The notes beneath the pieces were generated by a model. The model was not told the origin of the DNA. It ran no database searches and saw only the letters and a list, made by a program, of their open reading frames with translations. Below, piece by piece: positions 33,415 through 42,568 of a DNA stretch of 64,000 nt. A program made the position numbers and the translations under genes. How positions within the stretch are numbered: the first letter of the stretch is position 1; each line of letters opens with the position of its first letter. This DNA is from Streptomyces liliifuscus (GTDB taxonomy: Bacteria; Actinomycetota; Actinomycetes; Streptomycetales; Streptomycetaceae). Location of the stretch: contig NZ_CP066831.1 of NCBI RefSeq assembly GCF_016598615.1, positions 930,001 through 994,000 on the forward strand, written 5' to 3'.

Positions 33415-34017
33415 TCAGACGCCGAACTCCGTGGGCGACAGACCGAGCGCGGCGCAGGCGTCGCGAATGGCGTACTGCTCGGACTGCTCGAAGTGCCCGT
33501 CGGCACCCGCGACCACGATGCCCGTCTGGATGACCGCGCGGGCCTCCGCCGGCTTCTTGGCGGCCTTGGCGATCTCCCGCAGTGCCTCGGCCTTGCCCAT
33601 CTCGAAGTTGGCGATGAGCTGGTCCAGGTGCTTGTTGAAGCGCTGGCGAAGCTGGTCCGCCGGGAAGTTCTGCAACACCTCGTTGGAGACGATCAGCTCC
33701 TCCACGCGCTGCCTCTCCGCCTGCTCCACATGTCCGTCGGCGGCGGCCACGAGCGCGCACATGGCCATGCTGGCGTCACGGTAGGCGCCGCTCTTGAGCT
33801 CGGTCTTGACCGACGCGAGCTGGGACTTGAGCAGCCCGACCATCTTGGCCTTGGAGCCGCCGGAGGACGAACCGGACGCGTGGCCACCGCTCTGGCCCTG
33901 CCCGTACGGAGCCTGGCCCTGCCCATGGGGGGCCTGCCCCTGTCCGCCCGATCCCCTGGAACCCTGGGACTGCTGGAGGTTCTTGGCCTGGTCCTTGAGC
34001 CGGTCCCACATCGCCAC
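33415..34017 (-). CDS. TerB-family tellurite-resistance-like protein
   Basis: About 200 residues. An N-terminal Gln/Gly-rich linker with a short repeat (GQGQAPHGQGQAPYGQGQ) is followed by an all-helical TerB domain. Two acidic metal-site motifs are visible, AAADGHVEQAE and AGADGHFEQSE. TerB proteins are cytoplasmic, often membrane-associated, and linked with tellurite resistance and stress, though their biochemical role is unclear. The start is uncertain between GTG 34026, GTG 34017 and ATG 34011; I prefer 34017 because GAGGTGG lies 8 bp upstream. No other ter gene is nearby. Confidence 0.85.
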   Translation of the reverse strand: MAMWDRLKDQAKNLQQSQGSRGSGGQGQAPHGQGQAPYGQGQSGGHASGSSSGGSKAKMVGLLKSQLASVKTELKSGAYRDASMAMCALVAAADGHVEQAERQRVEELIVSNEVLQNFPADQLRQRFNKHLDQLIANFEMGKAEALREIAKAAKKPAEARAVIQTGIVVAGADGHFEQSEQYAIRDACAALGLSPTEFGV

Positions 34018-34200
34018 TACTGCCACCTCGGCTTCTGCTGTTGCCTGTCCGGTACTGATATCGGTGGCGCTGGTTCACGCCCCGCGACAAGTGAACGCTC
34101 TTCGCGGGCACCAGGGTTCCCGAATGGCAAAGGCAACGTAAAACAATCCTGGTCTGCGGGCTCTTTCACCGCCCGCACGGGTCCGTGATGTGATGGCGGC

Positions 34201-34593
34201 GTGAGTCGTGCCGCAGAAGAGAGCAACCGTCGCATGCTTCGGGCACGGGATGCGATGGACCGCGGCTACGCGCAGCCGCTGGACGTGCCGGCCCTGGCCC
34301 GGATCGCCCATGTGTCCCAGGCGCACTTCACACGCACCTTCCGGGCCACGTTCGGCGAGACGCCGCACCGCTATCTGCAGCGCCGCCGGGTCGAGCGGGC
34401 GATGTTCCTGCTGCGCGAGACCGACCGCAGCGTGACGGACATCTGCTTCCAGGTGGGCTTCGGCAGCCCGGGAACCTTCAGCCGCACGTTCCGCGACATC
34501 GTCGGCCTGTCACCGAGGTCATACCGACGGGCAGCGGTGACCGCGCCCGTACCGACGTGTTTCACGATGGCGTGGACGCGTCCCAACGGCTGA
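34201..34593 (+). CDS. AraC-family transcription regulator (DNA-binding domain only)
   Basis: A 130-residue AraC/XylS regulator that is nearly all DNA-binding domain. Helix one is LARIAHVSQAHFTRTFRATFG, and the second helix-turn-helix is VTDICFQVGFGSPGTFSRTFRDIVG. No ligand-binding domain is present. It starts with GTG 34201 and lies 83 bp before a VOC-family gene in the same direction. In actinomycetes this pairing is frequent, and the regulator probably controls that gene. The ribosome site is weak, so the transcript may be leaderless. Confidence 0.9.
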   Translation: MSRAAEESNRRMLRARDAMDRGYAQPLDVPALARIAHVSQAHFTRTFRATFGETPHRYLQRRRVERAMFLLRETDRSVTDICFQVGFGSPGTFSRTFRDIVGLSPRSYRRAAVTAPVPTCFTMAWTRPNG

Positions 34594-34675
34594 CCGTCCG
34601 CAGGAGCCGTACCGTCCCGTCGGCTGAGCAGTTTTGGATAAGTTTTCGTCCGGCCGGCTCGATAGCGTGATGCAC

Positions 34676-35086
34676 ATGTTCACCGCAATCACGCACTCGC
34701 AGATCTACGTCCTCGACCAGGACGAGGCCCTCGACTTCTACGTCGGCAAGCTCGACCTGGAGGTCAACACCGACGTGTCCCTGGGTTTCATGCGCTGGCT
34801 GACCGTCAACGTCCCCGGTCACCCCGACCGCCAGATCCTGCTGGAGAAGCCGGGCCCTCCGGCGTTGTCCGAGGAGACGGCAGAGCAGGTGCGGGAGCTG
34901 TTGACCAAGGGGGCGATGGGCGGCCACCTCATCTTCACCACCGACGACTGCCGCAAGACGTACGAGAAGCTGCTGGGCCGGGGTGTCGAGTTCACCGAGG
35001 AACCCACCGAGCGTCCGTACGGCATCGACTGCGGGCTCCGCGACCCCTTCGGCAACAGCATCCGCTTCACCCAGCCCAAGGAGTAG
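34676..35086 (+). CDS. VOC-family (glyoxalase/bleomycin-resistance fold) protein
   Basis: A 136-residue vicinal-oxygen-chelate protein: FTAITHSQIYVLDQDEALDFY opens the first beta-alpha-beta unit and GIDCGLRDPFGNSIRFTQP closes the second. Members bind metals and catalyse isomerisation, dioxygenation or antibiotic sequestration. I use ATG 34676; ATG 34670 two codons earlier and a longer form from 34634 are possible. It follows the AraC gene and probably forms an operon with it. The substrate is unknown. Confidence 0.88.
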   Translation: MFTAITHSQIYVLDQDEALDFYVGKLDLEVNTDVSLGFMRWLTVNVPGHPDRQILLEKPGPPALSEETAEQVRELLTKGAMGGHLIFTTDDCRKTYEKLLGRGVEFTEEPTERPYGIDCGLRDPFGNSIRFTQPKE

Positions 35087-35143
35087 GGCTTCTGACATCG
35101 GTATCGGCGCCCGACCGGTGGCCGGACGCCGATACCCCTCAGG

Positions 35144-35908
35144 TCAGGCCGGTGTCATGACGGCCCGGCCGAGATGCCGGGCGAAGAAGCGAACCGCGCT
35201 GTCGGCCTCGAACCGGGGCAGTTCCTTGTGGGCACCCGCGTTGGCGTGCAACGTCTTCTCCTTCGAGGCGAAGGCGTCGAACAGCGCCAGACCGGACTCG
35301 CGTGGGATGTGCTCGTCGTCCCACTGGAGCGCGTACTCGATCGGAACGGTGATCCGCCTCGCGGTCTCGGCCAGGGGGTCGGGCCAGAAGAGGCCGAAGA
35401 CCGCGGCGGTGATCCTGGGTTCGATCGCTGTCAGCGGCACCCCGATCGCGGTGCCCATGTTCAGGCCGAAGTAGCCGACCGGCCCTTCGGTGCCGATCTC
35501 CGGCAGTTCCTGGAGGGCGTCCAGGGTCGCCTGCCATTCCGGGACGGCACGCTCCGCCAGGTGGGCGTTGTACCGGACGACGATCGGGCCGACCGGTTCG
35601 CCCGTCGCCATGGCTTGCTGCATGGCGGCGATCTCCCGCTCGTCGTGAGCCGTGCGCGGTCGGCCGCCGTGCCCGGGGGCGTCGATGGTGGCGACATGGA
35701 AACCGCAGCCGGTCACGAGGAGTTGTGCACGGCCCGCCATGGCCGGTGCCTTCTTGTGTGTGCCGCCGCCGTGCCCCATCAGCACCAGGGGCGCGCGGTC
35801 GGGGCCGGATACGGGCGACCAGAGTACGCCGGGGACTTCGCCCACGGTGAAGTCGCGTTCGCGGAGACCGTCGGACGATGTCTCCGCGGTGAACTGCACA
35901 GAATGCAT
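35144..35908 (-). CDS. alpha/beta hydrolase homologue with Asn in place of nucleophile Ser
   Basis: A 254-residue alpha/beta hydrolase of the dienelactone-hydrolase-like group. The HGGG oxyanion motif (LMGHGGGTHKKAP), the acid region QWDDEHIPRES and the His in AGAHKELP are present. The nucleophile elbow, usually GxSxG, reads YFGLNMGTAIG, with Asn150 (codon AAC at 35459-35461) where Ser is expected. One base change (AGC to AAC) would explain it. It may be inactive, a binding protein, or use a different chemistry. ATG 35908 is preceded by AAAGG; the frame extends upstream without a ribosome site. Confidence 0.85.
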   Translation of the reverse strand: MHSVQFTAETSSDGLRERDFTVGEVPGVLWSPVSGPDRAPLVLMGHGGGTHKKAPAMAGRAQLLVTGCGFHVATIDAPGHGGRPRTAHDEREIAAMQQAMATGEPVGPIVVRYNAHLAERAVPEWQATLDALQELPEIGTEGPVGYFGLNMGTAIGVPLTAIEPRITAAVFGLFWPDPLAETARRITVPIEYALQWDDEHIPRESGLALFDAFASKEKTLHANAGAHKELPRFEADSAVRFFARHLGRAVMTPA

Positions 35909-36112
35909 GGGTTGTTGCCTTTCGGGAGTGCCTTGTCGAGGCGCTCCCGGCGACACCTATGTCAGTCGCCCGACCGTGAAGGGAAGGGGGAGCACCCACA
36001 TGGATACGGCGTTCATGGGTCTCACCTCCTCGCTCGATGTCACGATCGACTGCAAGCTAGCAGCCCGGACGTCGTCCCGCCCAACCCTTTTCCGGCTCGG
36101 GCCACTTCGCGG

Positions 36113-37393
36113 TCAGGCTGTCGCCCGGGCCATGTTGCCTGAGCCGCGCAGGACCGGATCGCCCCGCAGCCGCAGGAAGGCGAGGCCGAGGGCGACGGCC
36201 TGGAGTACGCCGCACACCAGGATGGCGTGCTGGAGCGCCGACAACGGTGTCAGAGCAACCACGATTCCCGCGACCGGGAAGGGCAGCAGCAGGAGCAGGA
36301 TGGTCAGGGAGAGGGTGCTTCCGAAGGCGGCCGGGGGTATGAGGAGCGAGCGCAGTGTGCGCAGCACGACGGTCAGGCCGCCGTCCGCGGCCATGAAGAG
36401 CGCCATGACCAGGACGTACGAGATGTAGGTGGGCGCCTGGGCCAGGGCGAGACAGGCCGCGGACGCGACGGTGGAGCAGACCACGCCGACTCCCCACAGG
36501 CCGAGCCGGTTGAGCGCGAATCGGCAGGCCGCGACGGCGAGGAGGGTGGATGCCGCCGCCGCCGACCAGAGGGTGCCCACGGCCGCCGAGGTCAGTCCGA
36601 AGCGCTCGATGACGATGATCGGGCTGGCGGCCTGCAGCAGTCCCAGCGCCAGGTTGGACACGACCAGACCGGCCACGAGCCAGCTCAGCACGGGCAGCGA
36701 AGTCAGCGTGTGCCAGCCGGTCTTGAGCCCCGCTTCCCGTCGCACGCCGTTCTTCGCGGAGCCGCGCAGTGGTGTCGGCGGGGTTTGCAGGGCGAGACAG
36801 GCCGCGAGGACGGACAGCGCCCCGAGGACGGCGAGCATATGGCTCGGCCCGGCGAGCAGAAGCACACCTCCCAGCGCCGGCCCGGTGAGCGTGGCGGTCT
36901 GGTCGATACCGATCAGCACGGACTGCACCTTGTGCGCCTGACCGGCCGTACGTCGGCTGACTATCGCGCCCACGGCTTCGTTGGCGATGAAGCTGAACTG
37001 TGTCAGGGCACCTGTGCCGGCGGCCAGCGCCATCACAGTGACCGTTTCGGCCGTCCCGCGCGGAAGCATGAACAGGGCGACGCCTCCCGCCGCCACGAGC
37101 AGCGCCCGTGCCAGGGAGGCGAGGAAGAACACGATCGCGGCCCCGCGCCGGTCGACCAGGTCGCCCGCCAGGCCGAAGGCCGCCACCCGCGGAAGCCATT
37201 CCAGCGCGAAGGCCAGACCTGTCAGGGAGGCGGACCTGGTCGTGGCCAGCACGAGGAGCGGCATGGCGTAGGTGCACATGGAGAAAGCGAGCGCGTCAAA
37301 AGCTCGGGGTGCGTATACCCGGCGGAGCAGGCTGCCTTGGGGAATGGCTGCATGCCGACCGGCCGGTTGGCCCTCGTAAACGGAGATGGTCAC
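36113..37393 (-). CDS. MFS transporter (EntS-like exporter)
   Basis: A 426-residue major facilitator protein with about twelve hydrophobic spans. The loop 2-3 motif reads FGLAGDLVDRRGAAIVFF, a form of GxLaDrxGrk. The layout is that of the DHA/EntS group that exports siderophores and small drugs; TPYTISYVL-like tails and a long C-terminal hydrophobic run fit. It starts at GTG 37393, with no good ribosome site, so the start is uncertain. It is flanked by a hydrolase gene downstream (different promoter) and an empty 0.7 kb gap upstream. Export of a siderophore is a guess. Confidence 0.88.
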   Translation of the reverse strand: MTISVYEGQPAGRHAAIPQGSLLRRVYAPRAFDALAFSMCTYAMPLLVLATTRSASLTGLAFALEWLPRVAAFGLAGDLVDRRGAAIVFFLASLARALLVAAGGVALFMLPRGTAETVTVMALAAGTGALTQFSFIANEAVGAIVSRRTAGQAHKVQSVLIGIDQTATLTGPALGGVLLLAGPSHMLAVLGALSVLAACLALQTPPTPLRGSAKNGVRREAGLKTGWHTLTSLPVLSWLVAGLVVSNLALGLLQAASPIIVIERFGLTSAAVGTLWSAAAASTLLAVAACRFALNRLGLWGVGVVCSTVASAACLALAQAPTYISYVLVMALFMAADGGLTVVLRTLRSLLIPPAAFGSTLSLTILLLLLPFPVAGIVVALTPLSALQHAILVCGVLQAVALGLAFLRLRGDPVLRGSGNMARATA

Positions 37394-38051
37394 GGAGTGG
37401 GGTGCTTTCAGTCAGCGGGGGCACGGCAAAGGAGAGGGCCGACCCGGCGGCCTTCGCATGAAGGACCCGGGTCGATGATTCTTGGCCTGAAGCCGGAAGT
37501 GTGTGGGAGCCGTTCGCCGTTCCTACAGGGCGTCGGCCGACCCTCGGGGAGCTTCCGTCGTCGGCCGCGTCGAGCGGGCGGCTCCGCATTCGATCAGCAA
37601 GGCGTCAAACGTTGCTCGTACGCGATACGCGGCCGTCGCACCGCCGTCCGCGCACCGTCGGCGCGGGCCCTTGAACGGCCGCGCGGCCTCGTCGGACATG
37701 CCTCTGGGGTTCCCGCGACCGCCCGCCGAAGGAATGCCGGTTGGCCCACTCGTGCCGCTCCGCTCGGCGGCGTGCATGGCTGTGACGGGGACGCTGTCCG
37801 TCCACGCCAGGGTGCGAGCTCTTGGGCACGCGGACTCCACTCGAGTGGGGGCAAGAGGGAAATCAGGCCTGCGGTATGAAGCGGCACGCCCGACAGTTGT
37901 GAAAGGACCTTGCCATACGCCTTGTTGCGCAATCAACCACGGATTGTGCACGAGTTTGCCGCGCCATGCCCGCGCCACTGCCCGAGTGCAGGTGTCAACT
38001 CCACCGGCAAGATGGACAGTTCGGGTCGTCCCGGACCGACCGGTCCGGGTG
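37394..38051. other. long gap without a convincing gene
   Basis: About 660 bp. Open frames on both strands lack ribosome sites and look like high-GC artefacts. An imperfect inverted repeat, GTTGCGCAATC (37924-37934) and GATTGTGCAC (37942-37951), is the only regulatory-looking element. Local base composition near 37900-37950 is more AT-rich, so a small RNA or a lost gene are possible. Confidence 0.45.
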
Positions 38052-38100
38052 GCGTACGAGGGCCTGGGAGCCTCTCGGGGCCGGGCAGGCCCTCGTACGC
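38052..38100 (-). terminator. hairpin terminator after secreted protein gene
   Basis: Perfect 15 bp arms, GCGTACGAGGGCCTG (38052-38066) and its complement (38086-38100), with a 19 bp GC-rich loop, 18 bp after the stop of the minus-strand gene at 38118. Confidence 0.8.
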
Positions 38101-38117
38101 GCCGGTTCTGCAACGTT

Positions 38118-38810
38118 CTATGCGTAGAACGGCCCCGGGTACGCCCACGTCGTCGTACCGAAGATCTCGGGGTCGTCGATCGAGATCCGCAGGTTGCTGA
38201 CCTTCAGCCCGTACTGGGTCGGAGTCATGCCGGCCGGGCAGTCGACGTCCACGATCGGGGTGAAGTTGACGAACCAGTTGGGCCCGTACTCGGCGTCGGG
38301 ATAGTCCCGGAGCCGCTGGACGAGGTTGGCCGCGCCGCCCTCGACGTAGACCGGGGACAGGCGGCGCTGGTCCTGGTGGACGACGAAGGAGGTGGAGTGG
38401 TCGAAGCTGCCGTCGGGACGCAGGCAGCCGAAGGTGCGGTCGGTGTCGGCATACGCGTCGAAGTAGCCCGTACCGGCCAGTCCCGCCTTGTAGCCGGGCT
38501 GCTCACGGACGTTGTGCAGCACCGTCCCGAGCTTGAAGCCGCCACAGCCGGAGGACGGGTCGAACTGCCGGAAGTACAGCTGGCAGGTGTTCGGTTCGTT
38601 GTACGCGGCGTCCGGGTCCGGGGTGTAGGGCTGGGGCACGACGGCCCCGTAGAACTTCATCGTCATGGAGACGCCGCCCGGAGTGGGCGCCGGGATGTCG
38701 ACGACGGTGCTGGCCTGTGCGGCGTTCGGTCCGGTCAGGACGAGTCCTGTGGCCGCCAGCAGCGCGACGCCCAGTCGCGCCAGCATCCTGCGGATCCCTG
38801 TCTTACGCAT
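38118..38810 (-). CDS. secreted protein of unknown function
   Basis: A 230-residue exported protein. The signal peptide is LARLGVALLAATGLVLTGPNAAQAS; the mature part begins VVDIPAPTPGG and is rich in Tyr, Pro and Gly, with at least four Cys that could pair (NTCQLYF, SSGCGGF, FGCLRPD, VDCPAGM). No catalytic motif or known domain is recognised. ATG 38810 has GGGGGAG upstream. A strong hairpin follows its stop and a divergent amidase gene begins 223 bp away. It may be a cell-wall-associated or substrate-binding secreted protein; I cannot assign a role. Confidence 0.85.
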   Translation of the reverse strand: MRKTGIRRMLARLGVALLAATGLVLTGPNAAQASTVVDIPAPTPGGVSMTMKFYGAVVPQPYTPDPDAAYNEPNTCQLYFRQFDPSSGCGGFKLGTVLHNVREQPGYKAGLAGTGYFDAYADTDRTFGCLRPDGSFDHSTSFVVHQDQRRLSPVYVEGGAANLVQRLRDYPDAEYGPNWFVNFTPIVDVDCPAGMTPTQYGLKVSNLRISIDDPEIFGTTTWAYPGPFYA

Positions 38811-39032
38811 CTACTGCTCCCCCTTGAGGCACATCGGTCAAGGCACGCTAACCGCGACTCAACACCCGCACCAGACAAACGACTTGAATCCACACAAGTG
38901 GAGGAATGGTCCACAGGGATGCCGTGCACCACGTTCCGGCTGACCCCCGGGGTGACCCGGGGGCTGCTCTCACCACAGAGCCGGGGGACAGTCGGAGCGA
39001 GAAACCTCGATTACGCCTCTAACGTGCGGTGA

Positions 39033-40664
39033 ATGGACCCGATCAACGCCCCACGCCGCCGCACCGTGCTCGCACTCGGCACCGCCGCCACGGCCGCCCC
39101 CTGGCTCGGCGGAGCCTCCGCCCGTGCCGACGCCTCGACCACGGGAGGGGCCGCGGACACGGCACGCCCGGCGGCAACAGAACTGGACGAGTTGGGCATC
39201 GTCGAACTCCGCCGGCGGATGGACGACGGACGGCTCACCGCCGAACAGCTCACCCGCCACTATCTGGGGCGCATCGAACGGGTCGACCCGCTCCTGCACG
39301 CGGTGATCGAGGTCAATCCCGACGCACTGCGAGAAGCCCGGCGCCTGGACGCCGAGAAGGCTCGTCGTGGACCCCTGCACGGCATGCCCATCCTGCTCAA
39401 GGATCTGGTGGAGACAGCGGACCGGATGCACACGACGGCCGGATCACTCGCCCTGGAGGGCCTGCGCCCGACGAGGGACGCCACGGTCGCCGCCAGGCTG
39501 CGCGCGGCCGGTGCCGTCATCCTCGGCAAGACCAATCTCAGCGAGTGGGCCGGCGGGATGTCGCTCACCCACCATGCCGGCTGGAGCGCCCGCGGCGGCC
39601 AGACCAGGAACCCCTACAAACTGGACCGGTCACCGAACGAGTCCAGTTCAGGCACCGCGGTCGCCGCGGCGGCCAACCTGTGCGTGGCCGGAATCGGTAC
39701 GGAGACCAACGGCTCGATCATCGATCCCGCCTCGGCGAACTGCGTCGTCGGGGTGAAGCCGACCGTCGGACTGGTCGGGCGCGGCGGTGTGATCCCCGGC
39801 GTGCCGAGCCAGGACAGTGTCGGTCCGATCGCGCGCACGGTCCGCGACGCCACGATCCTCCTGGGCACGCTCGTCGGGGTCGACGACCGCGATCCGGCGA
39901 CCGGGGCGAGCCGGGGCCACTTCCATCGCGACTACACCCGTTTCCTGGACGCCGACGGGCTGCGCGGGGCCCGCATCGGCGTACCGCGAGCGGTGTACTT
40001 CGGTTACAGCCACCACGCCGACGAGATCGCGGAGCGGGCGATCGCCACCCTGCGCAGGGCCGGGGCGACAGTCGTCGACCCGGCGGACATCCCGACGGCC
40101 GAACAGCTCGAGGACCTGCCCAGCTCGATGGTCGTCCAGGCGTACGAGATCAAGCGCGGACTCAACGCCTATCTGGCCGCCGCCCCCGGCGACCATCCGC
40201 GCAGCCTGGCGGAGCTGATCGCGTTCAATCGTGCGCATGCCGACCGCGAACTCCGCTATGTGCGGCAGGACGGGCTGGAGGCGGTGCACAAGCTGGACTT
40301 CACCGAGCGCGAATACCGTGAGGCGCTGGCCACCAACCACCGGCTCTCGCGCACCGAGGGCATCGACGCGGTGCTGCGCCGCTTCGACCTGGACGCGCTC
40401 GTCATGCCGACGACCGGACCACCGGCGAAGATCGACCTGATCCGTGGGGACAGCTACGGCGGCGGCTCGTCGACGCCGGCCGCGCTCGCCGGATACCCCG
40501 CGATCAGTGTCCCGGCAGGCTTCGCGTTCGGCCTGCCGGTCGGTCTGACCTTCATGGGTACGGCCTGGAGCGAGCCGATTCTGCTCCGGCTGGCCTACGC
40601 CTACGAGCAGGCGTCCCGCGTCCGCCGACCGCCGACCTACCGGGCTGCCGATGTCGGCTTCTGA
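39033..40664 (+). CDS. exported amidase-signature enzyme
   Basis: A 543-residue amidase-signature hydrolase with an N-terminal RRRTVLALGTAATAAPWLGG, a Tat-like signal. The catalytic Ser-cisSer-Lys triad is visible: Lys123 in LLKDLVE, a cis-Ser in NESSSGTAVAAAA (about 205) and the nucleophile Ser228 in GTETNGSIID. The last motif has NGSI rather than the common GGSI. It probably hydrolyses amides or esters outside the membrane. ATG 39033 has only a weak GGTGA site. Its C-terminus ends in an ordinary soluble domain. It converges with the ferredoxin gene. Confidence 0.92.
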   Translation: MDPINAPRRRTVLALGTAATAAPWLGGASARADASTTGGAADTARPAATELDELGIVELRRRMDDGRLTAEQLTRHYLGRIERVDPLLHAVIEVNPDALREARRLDAEKARRGPLHGMPILLKDLVETADRMHTTAGSLALEGLRPTRDATVAARLRAAGAVILGKTNLSEWAGGMSLTHHAGWSARGGQTRNPYKLDRSPNESSSGTAVAAAANLCVAGIGTETNGSIIDPASANCVVGVKPTVGLVGRGGVIPGVPSQDSVGPIARTVRDATILLGTLVGVDDRDPATGASRGHFHRDYTRFLDADGLRGARIGVPRAVYFGYSHHADEIAERAIATLRRAGATVVDPADIPTAEQLEDLPSSMVVQAYEIKRGLNAYLAAAPGDHPRSLAELIAFNRAHADRELRYVRQDGLEAVHKLDFTEREYREALATNHRLSRTEGIDAVLRRFDLDALVMPTTGPPAKIDLIRGDSYGGGSSTPAALAGYPAISVPAGFAFGLPVGLTFMGTAWSEPILLRLAYAYEQASRVRRPPTYRAADVGF

Positions 40665-40748
40665 CCCCACGGCCGAAAACGTGTCTCGGCTGCGACGCGT
40701 ACGGCCGCGTACCTGTGGTGGCCCCTGCCCAAGGGGCCACCACGGCGG

Positions 40749-40949
40749 TCACGGTCGCGCGGTCTCCGAGACCTTGATGGCGCCGACCGGGCAGGCTCGG
40801 GCCGCCTCCCGGACCATCGGGTCGCCGCTGTCCTCCTGTCCGGGCAGGAGGGTGCTGAAGCCGTCGTCGTCCTGGGTGAAGACGGCCGGGGCGGACATCG
40901 CGCACTGCCCGGCGCCGATGCACACGCCCTTGTCGATATCGATGTGCAT
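40749..40949 (-). CDS. 3Fe-4S ferredoxin for P450
   Basis: A 66-residue ferredoxin with cysteines in CIGAGQC and ACPVGAI, the C-x5-C ... C-P pattern of single 3Fe-4S ferredoxins. It starts MHIDIDKGVC at ATG 40949, after AGGGGG. The P450 gene ends 12 bp upstream, so the two form an operon and the ferredoxin is the likely electron donor to the P450. Ferredoxins of this size are usual partners of Streptomyces P450s. Confidence 0.93.
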   Translation of the reverse strand: MHIDIDKGVCIGAGQCAMSAPAVFTQDDDGFSTLLPGQEDSGDPMVREAARACPVGAIKVSETARP

Positions 40950-40960
40950 GAGGAGACCCC

Positions 40961-42187
40961 CTACCAGGCCACGGGCAGATCCAGCATCCCCTGGATCGTG
41001 TCGCCCGGTTTGAAGCGGACCTCGTCCGGCGCCACGTCGAGCCGCAGCCCGGGCACCCGCTCGAACAGGGAACTCAGGGCGATCTCCATCTCGGCACGGG
41101 CGAGGTTCTGGCCGAGGCACTGGTGGATACCGAAGCCGAACGCCACGTGATGACGGGTGGGGCGGTGCCAGTCGAGGGCGTCGGGTTCGGCGTAGACCTC
41201 CCCGTCCCGGTTGATGACCGAGGTCGCGAAGACCACGCCCTCACCTGCGCGGATCGTCGTCCCGTCCACCTCGATGTCCTCCGTGGCCTGCCGCAGCAGC
41301 CCGTCCGCGATGGACAGCATCCGCATCAACTCGTCGACGGCGGCGGGCCACAGGGACGGGTCGGCACGCAACTCCGCGAGTCTCTCCGGGTGTTGGAGCA
41401 GGGTGTACGTGCCCAGCGAGATCATGTTGGCGGTCGTCTCGTGGCCGGCGACCAGCAGGATCGTGGCCAGCGAGATCGCCTCCTGACGGTCCACCGCGCC
41501 CTCGCGCAGCTGTTCGTGGACCAGGGCGTCGAGGACACCGTCACCGGCGGACGACTCGGACTTGCGGTCGATCAGCGCCCCGAGGTAGCAGTCGAGCTGG
41601 TCGCGCGCGTCCCGCACCTCGTCCAGGTCCTTGCCGCGCAGGAGCCGACGGGACTGCTCCTCGAAGAACTCGTGGTCGGCGTACGGGACACCGAGCAGTT
41701 CGCAGATCACCGTCGAGGGAACGGGGAGCGCGAAGGCGTTCACCAACTCGGAGGGTGGGCCCTGCGCGAGCATCGCGTCGAGGCATTCGTCGACGATCCG
41801 CTGGATGGCGGGCCGCAACGCGGCGGCACGCTTGAGGGTGAAGCTCGGGACCAGCATCCGACGCTGGGCGTGGTGCTCGGGGTCGTCGACGTTCAGCAGG
41901 GCTGCCCGACGGTCGCGGAATGCCACGATGCGCGGCGAGGTGGCCGGATAACCGGGGCGCATTCGGTCGGAGGACAGGCGGGAGTCGGCGAGCAGGCTGC
42001 GGGCCAGGTCACGGCCGGTGACCAGCCAGGTGGTCCGGCCGTCGTAGAGGGTCACACGGGCGAGCGGTCGGGCGGTGCGCAGGGGGTCGTAGCCCGTGGG
42101 CGGCTGGAAGGGACAGGTGCGGTCCTGGGGGAAGGCGACGGGTGCCGAGAGCGGCTTCACGTCTGCCGTATCCGTCATGTCTGTCAT
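40961..42187 (-). CDS. cytochrome P450 (CYP105-like)
   Basis: A 408-residue P450. The I-helix oxygen motif is VAGHETT, the ExxR motif is within DELMRML, and the haem loop is FGFGIHQCLGQNLAR. The N-terminus up to PFQPPTGYDPLR and the RMLVPSFTLKR segment fit the CYP105/107 type of soluble actinobacterial enzymes. I place the start at ATG 42187 (MTDMTDTADV), with GAGG six bases upstream; the longer frame has no site. It is co-transcribed with its ferredoxin. No reductase gene is near. Substrate is unknown; the adjacent amidase and glycosidase are on other transcripts. Confidence 0.94.
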   Translation of the reverse strand: MTDMTDTADVKPLSAPVAFPQDRTCPFQPPTGYDPLRTARPLARVTLYDGRTTWLVTGRDLARSLLADSRLSSDRMRPGYPATSPRIVAFRDRRAALLNVDDPEHHAQRRMLVPSFTLKRAAALRPAIQRIVDECLDAMLAQGPPSELVNAFALPVPSTVICELLGVPYADHEFFEEQSRRLLRGKDLDEVRDARDQLDCYLGALIDRKSESSAGDGVLDALVHEQLREGAVDRQEAISLATILLVAGHETTANMISLGTYTLLQHPERLAELRADPSLWPAAVDELMRMLSIADGLLRQATEDIEVDGTTIRAGEGVVFATSVINRDGEVYAEPDALDWHRPTRHHVAFGFGIHQCLGQNLARAEMEIALSSLFERVPGLRLDVAPDEVRFKPGDTIQGMLDLPVAW

Positions 42188-42454
42188 CGAAGACCTCGCG
42201 GACGAAGGATGCGTCGTACCGATCTTCATTAGATGCCGCGGGCACCTATGAGGCGACGTCGACTTCAGCCACATCCACGAAGGGGGACAATCTGGCCGGA
42301 ATTGACCGCTCCGGTGTGCGAGTTCGACCGATCCGTCGAACACGGCGACGTCTCCCCGCGGGAAGTCCGCAACCCTCGGCAGCACAGATTCACCACAGCC
42401 TCGACAGAGTGATTGACGCACGTTGAACCGCGCTCTACCTTCTGATCGGCCTTC

Positions 42455-42467
42455 CGAACCTGGTTCG
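42455..42467 (+). promoter_or_regulatory. CGAACC-T-GGTTCG palindrome before the GH43-like gene
   Basis: A perfect 6 bp inverted repeat around a single T, 102 bp upstream of ATG 42569. Sugar-responsive LacI- or GntR-type regulators often bind such short palindromes in Streptomyces. The surrounding 381 bp gap (42188-42568) also holds the P450 promoter; no other gene or hairpin was seen. Confidence 0.45.
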
Positions 42468-42568
42468 AGATTTCGGCCAACTCGCTTGTTCGGCTGCGTA
42501 GTTCACGTCCCCGGTCCCCCGCCCCGCGCAGCCGCTCACCCGCCCCCGTACGCCGCCTGGAGACCACG

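Noticed and set aside
37503..39032. A 509-codon plus-strand frame over the secreted protein gene
   Set aside because: It lacks a ribosome site and runs antisense to a gene with a signal peptide, Cys pattern and terminator.
40961..42421. A P450 start about 230 bp further upstream
   Set aside because: The added N-terminus matches no P450, and GAGG lies at good spacing before ATG 42187.
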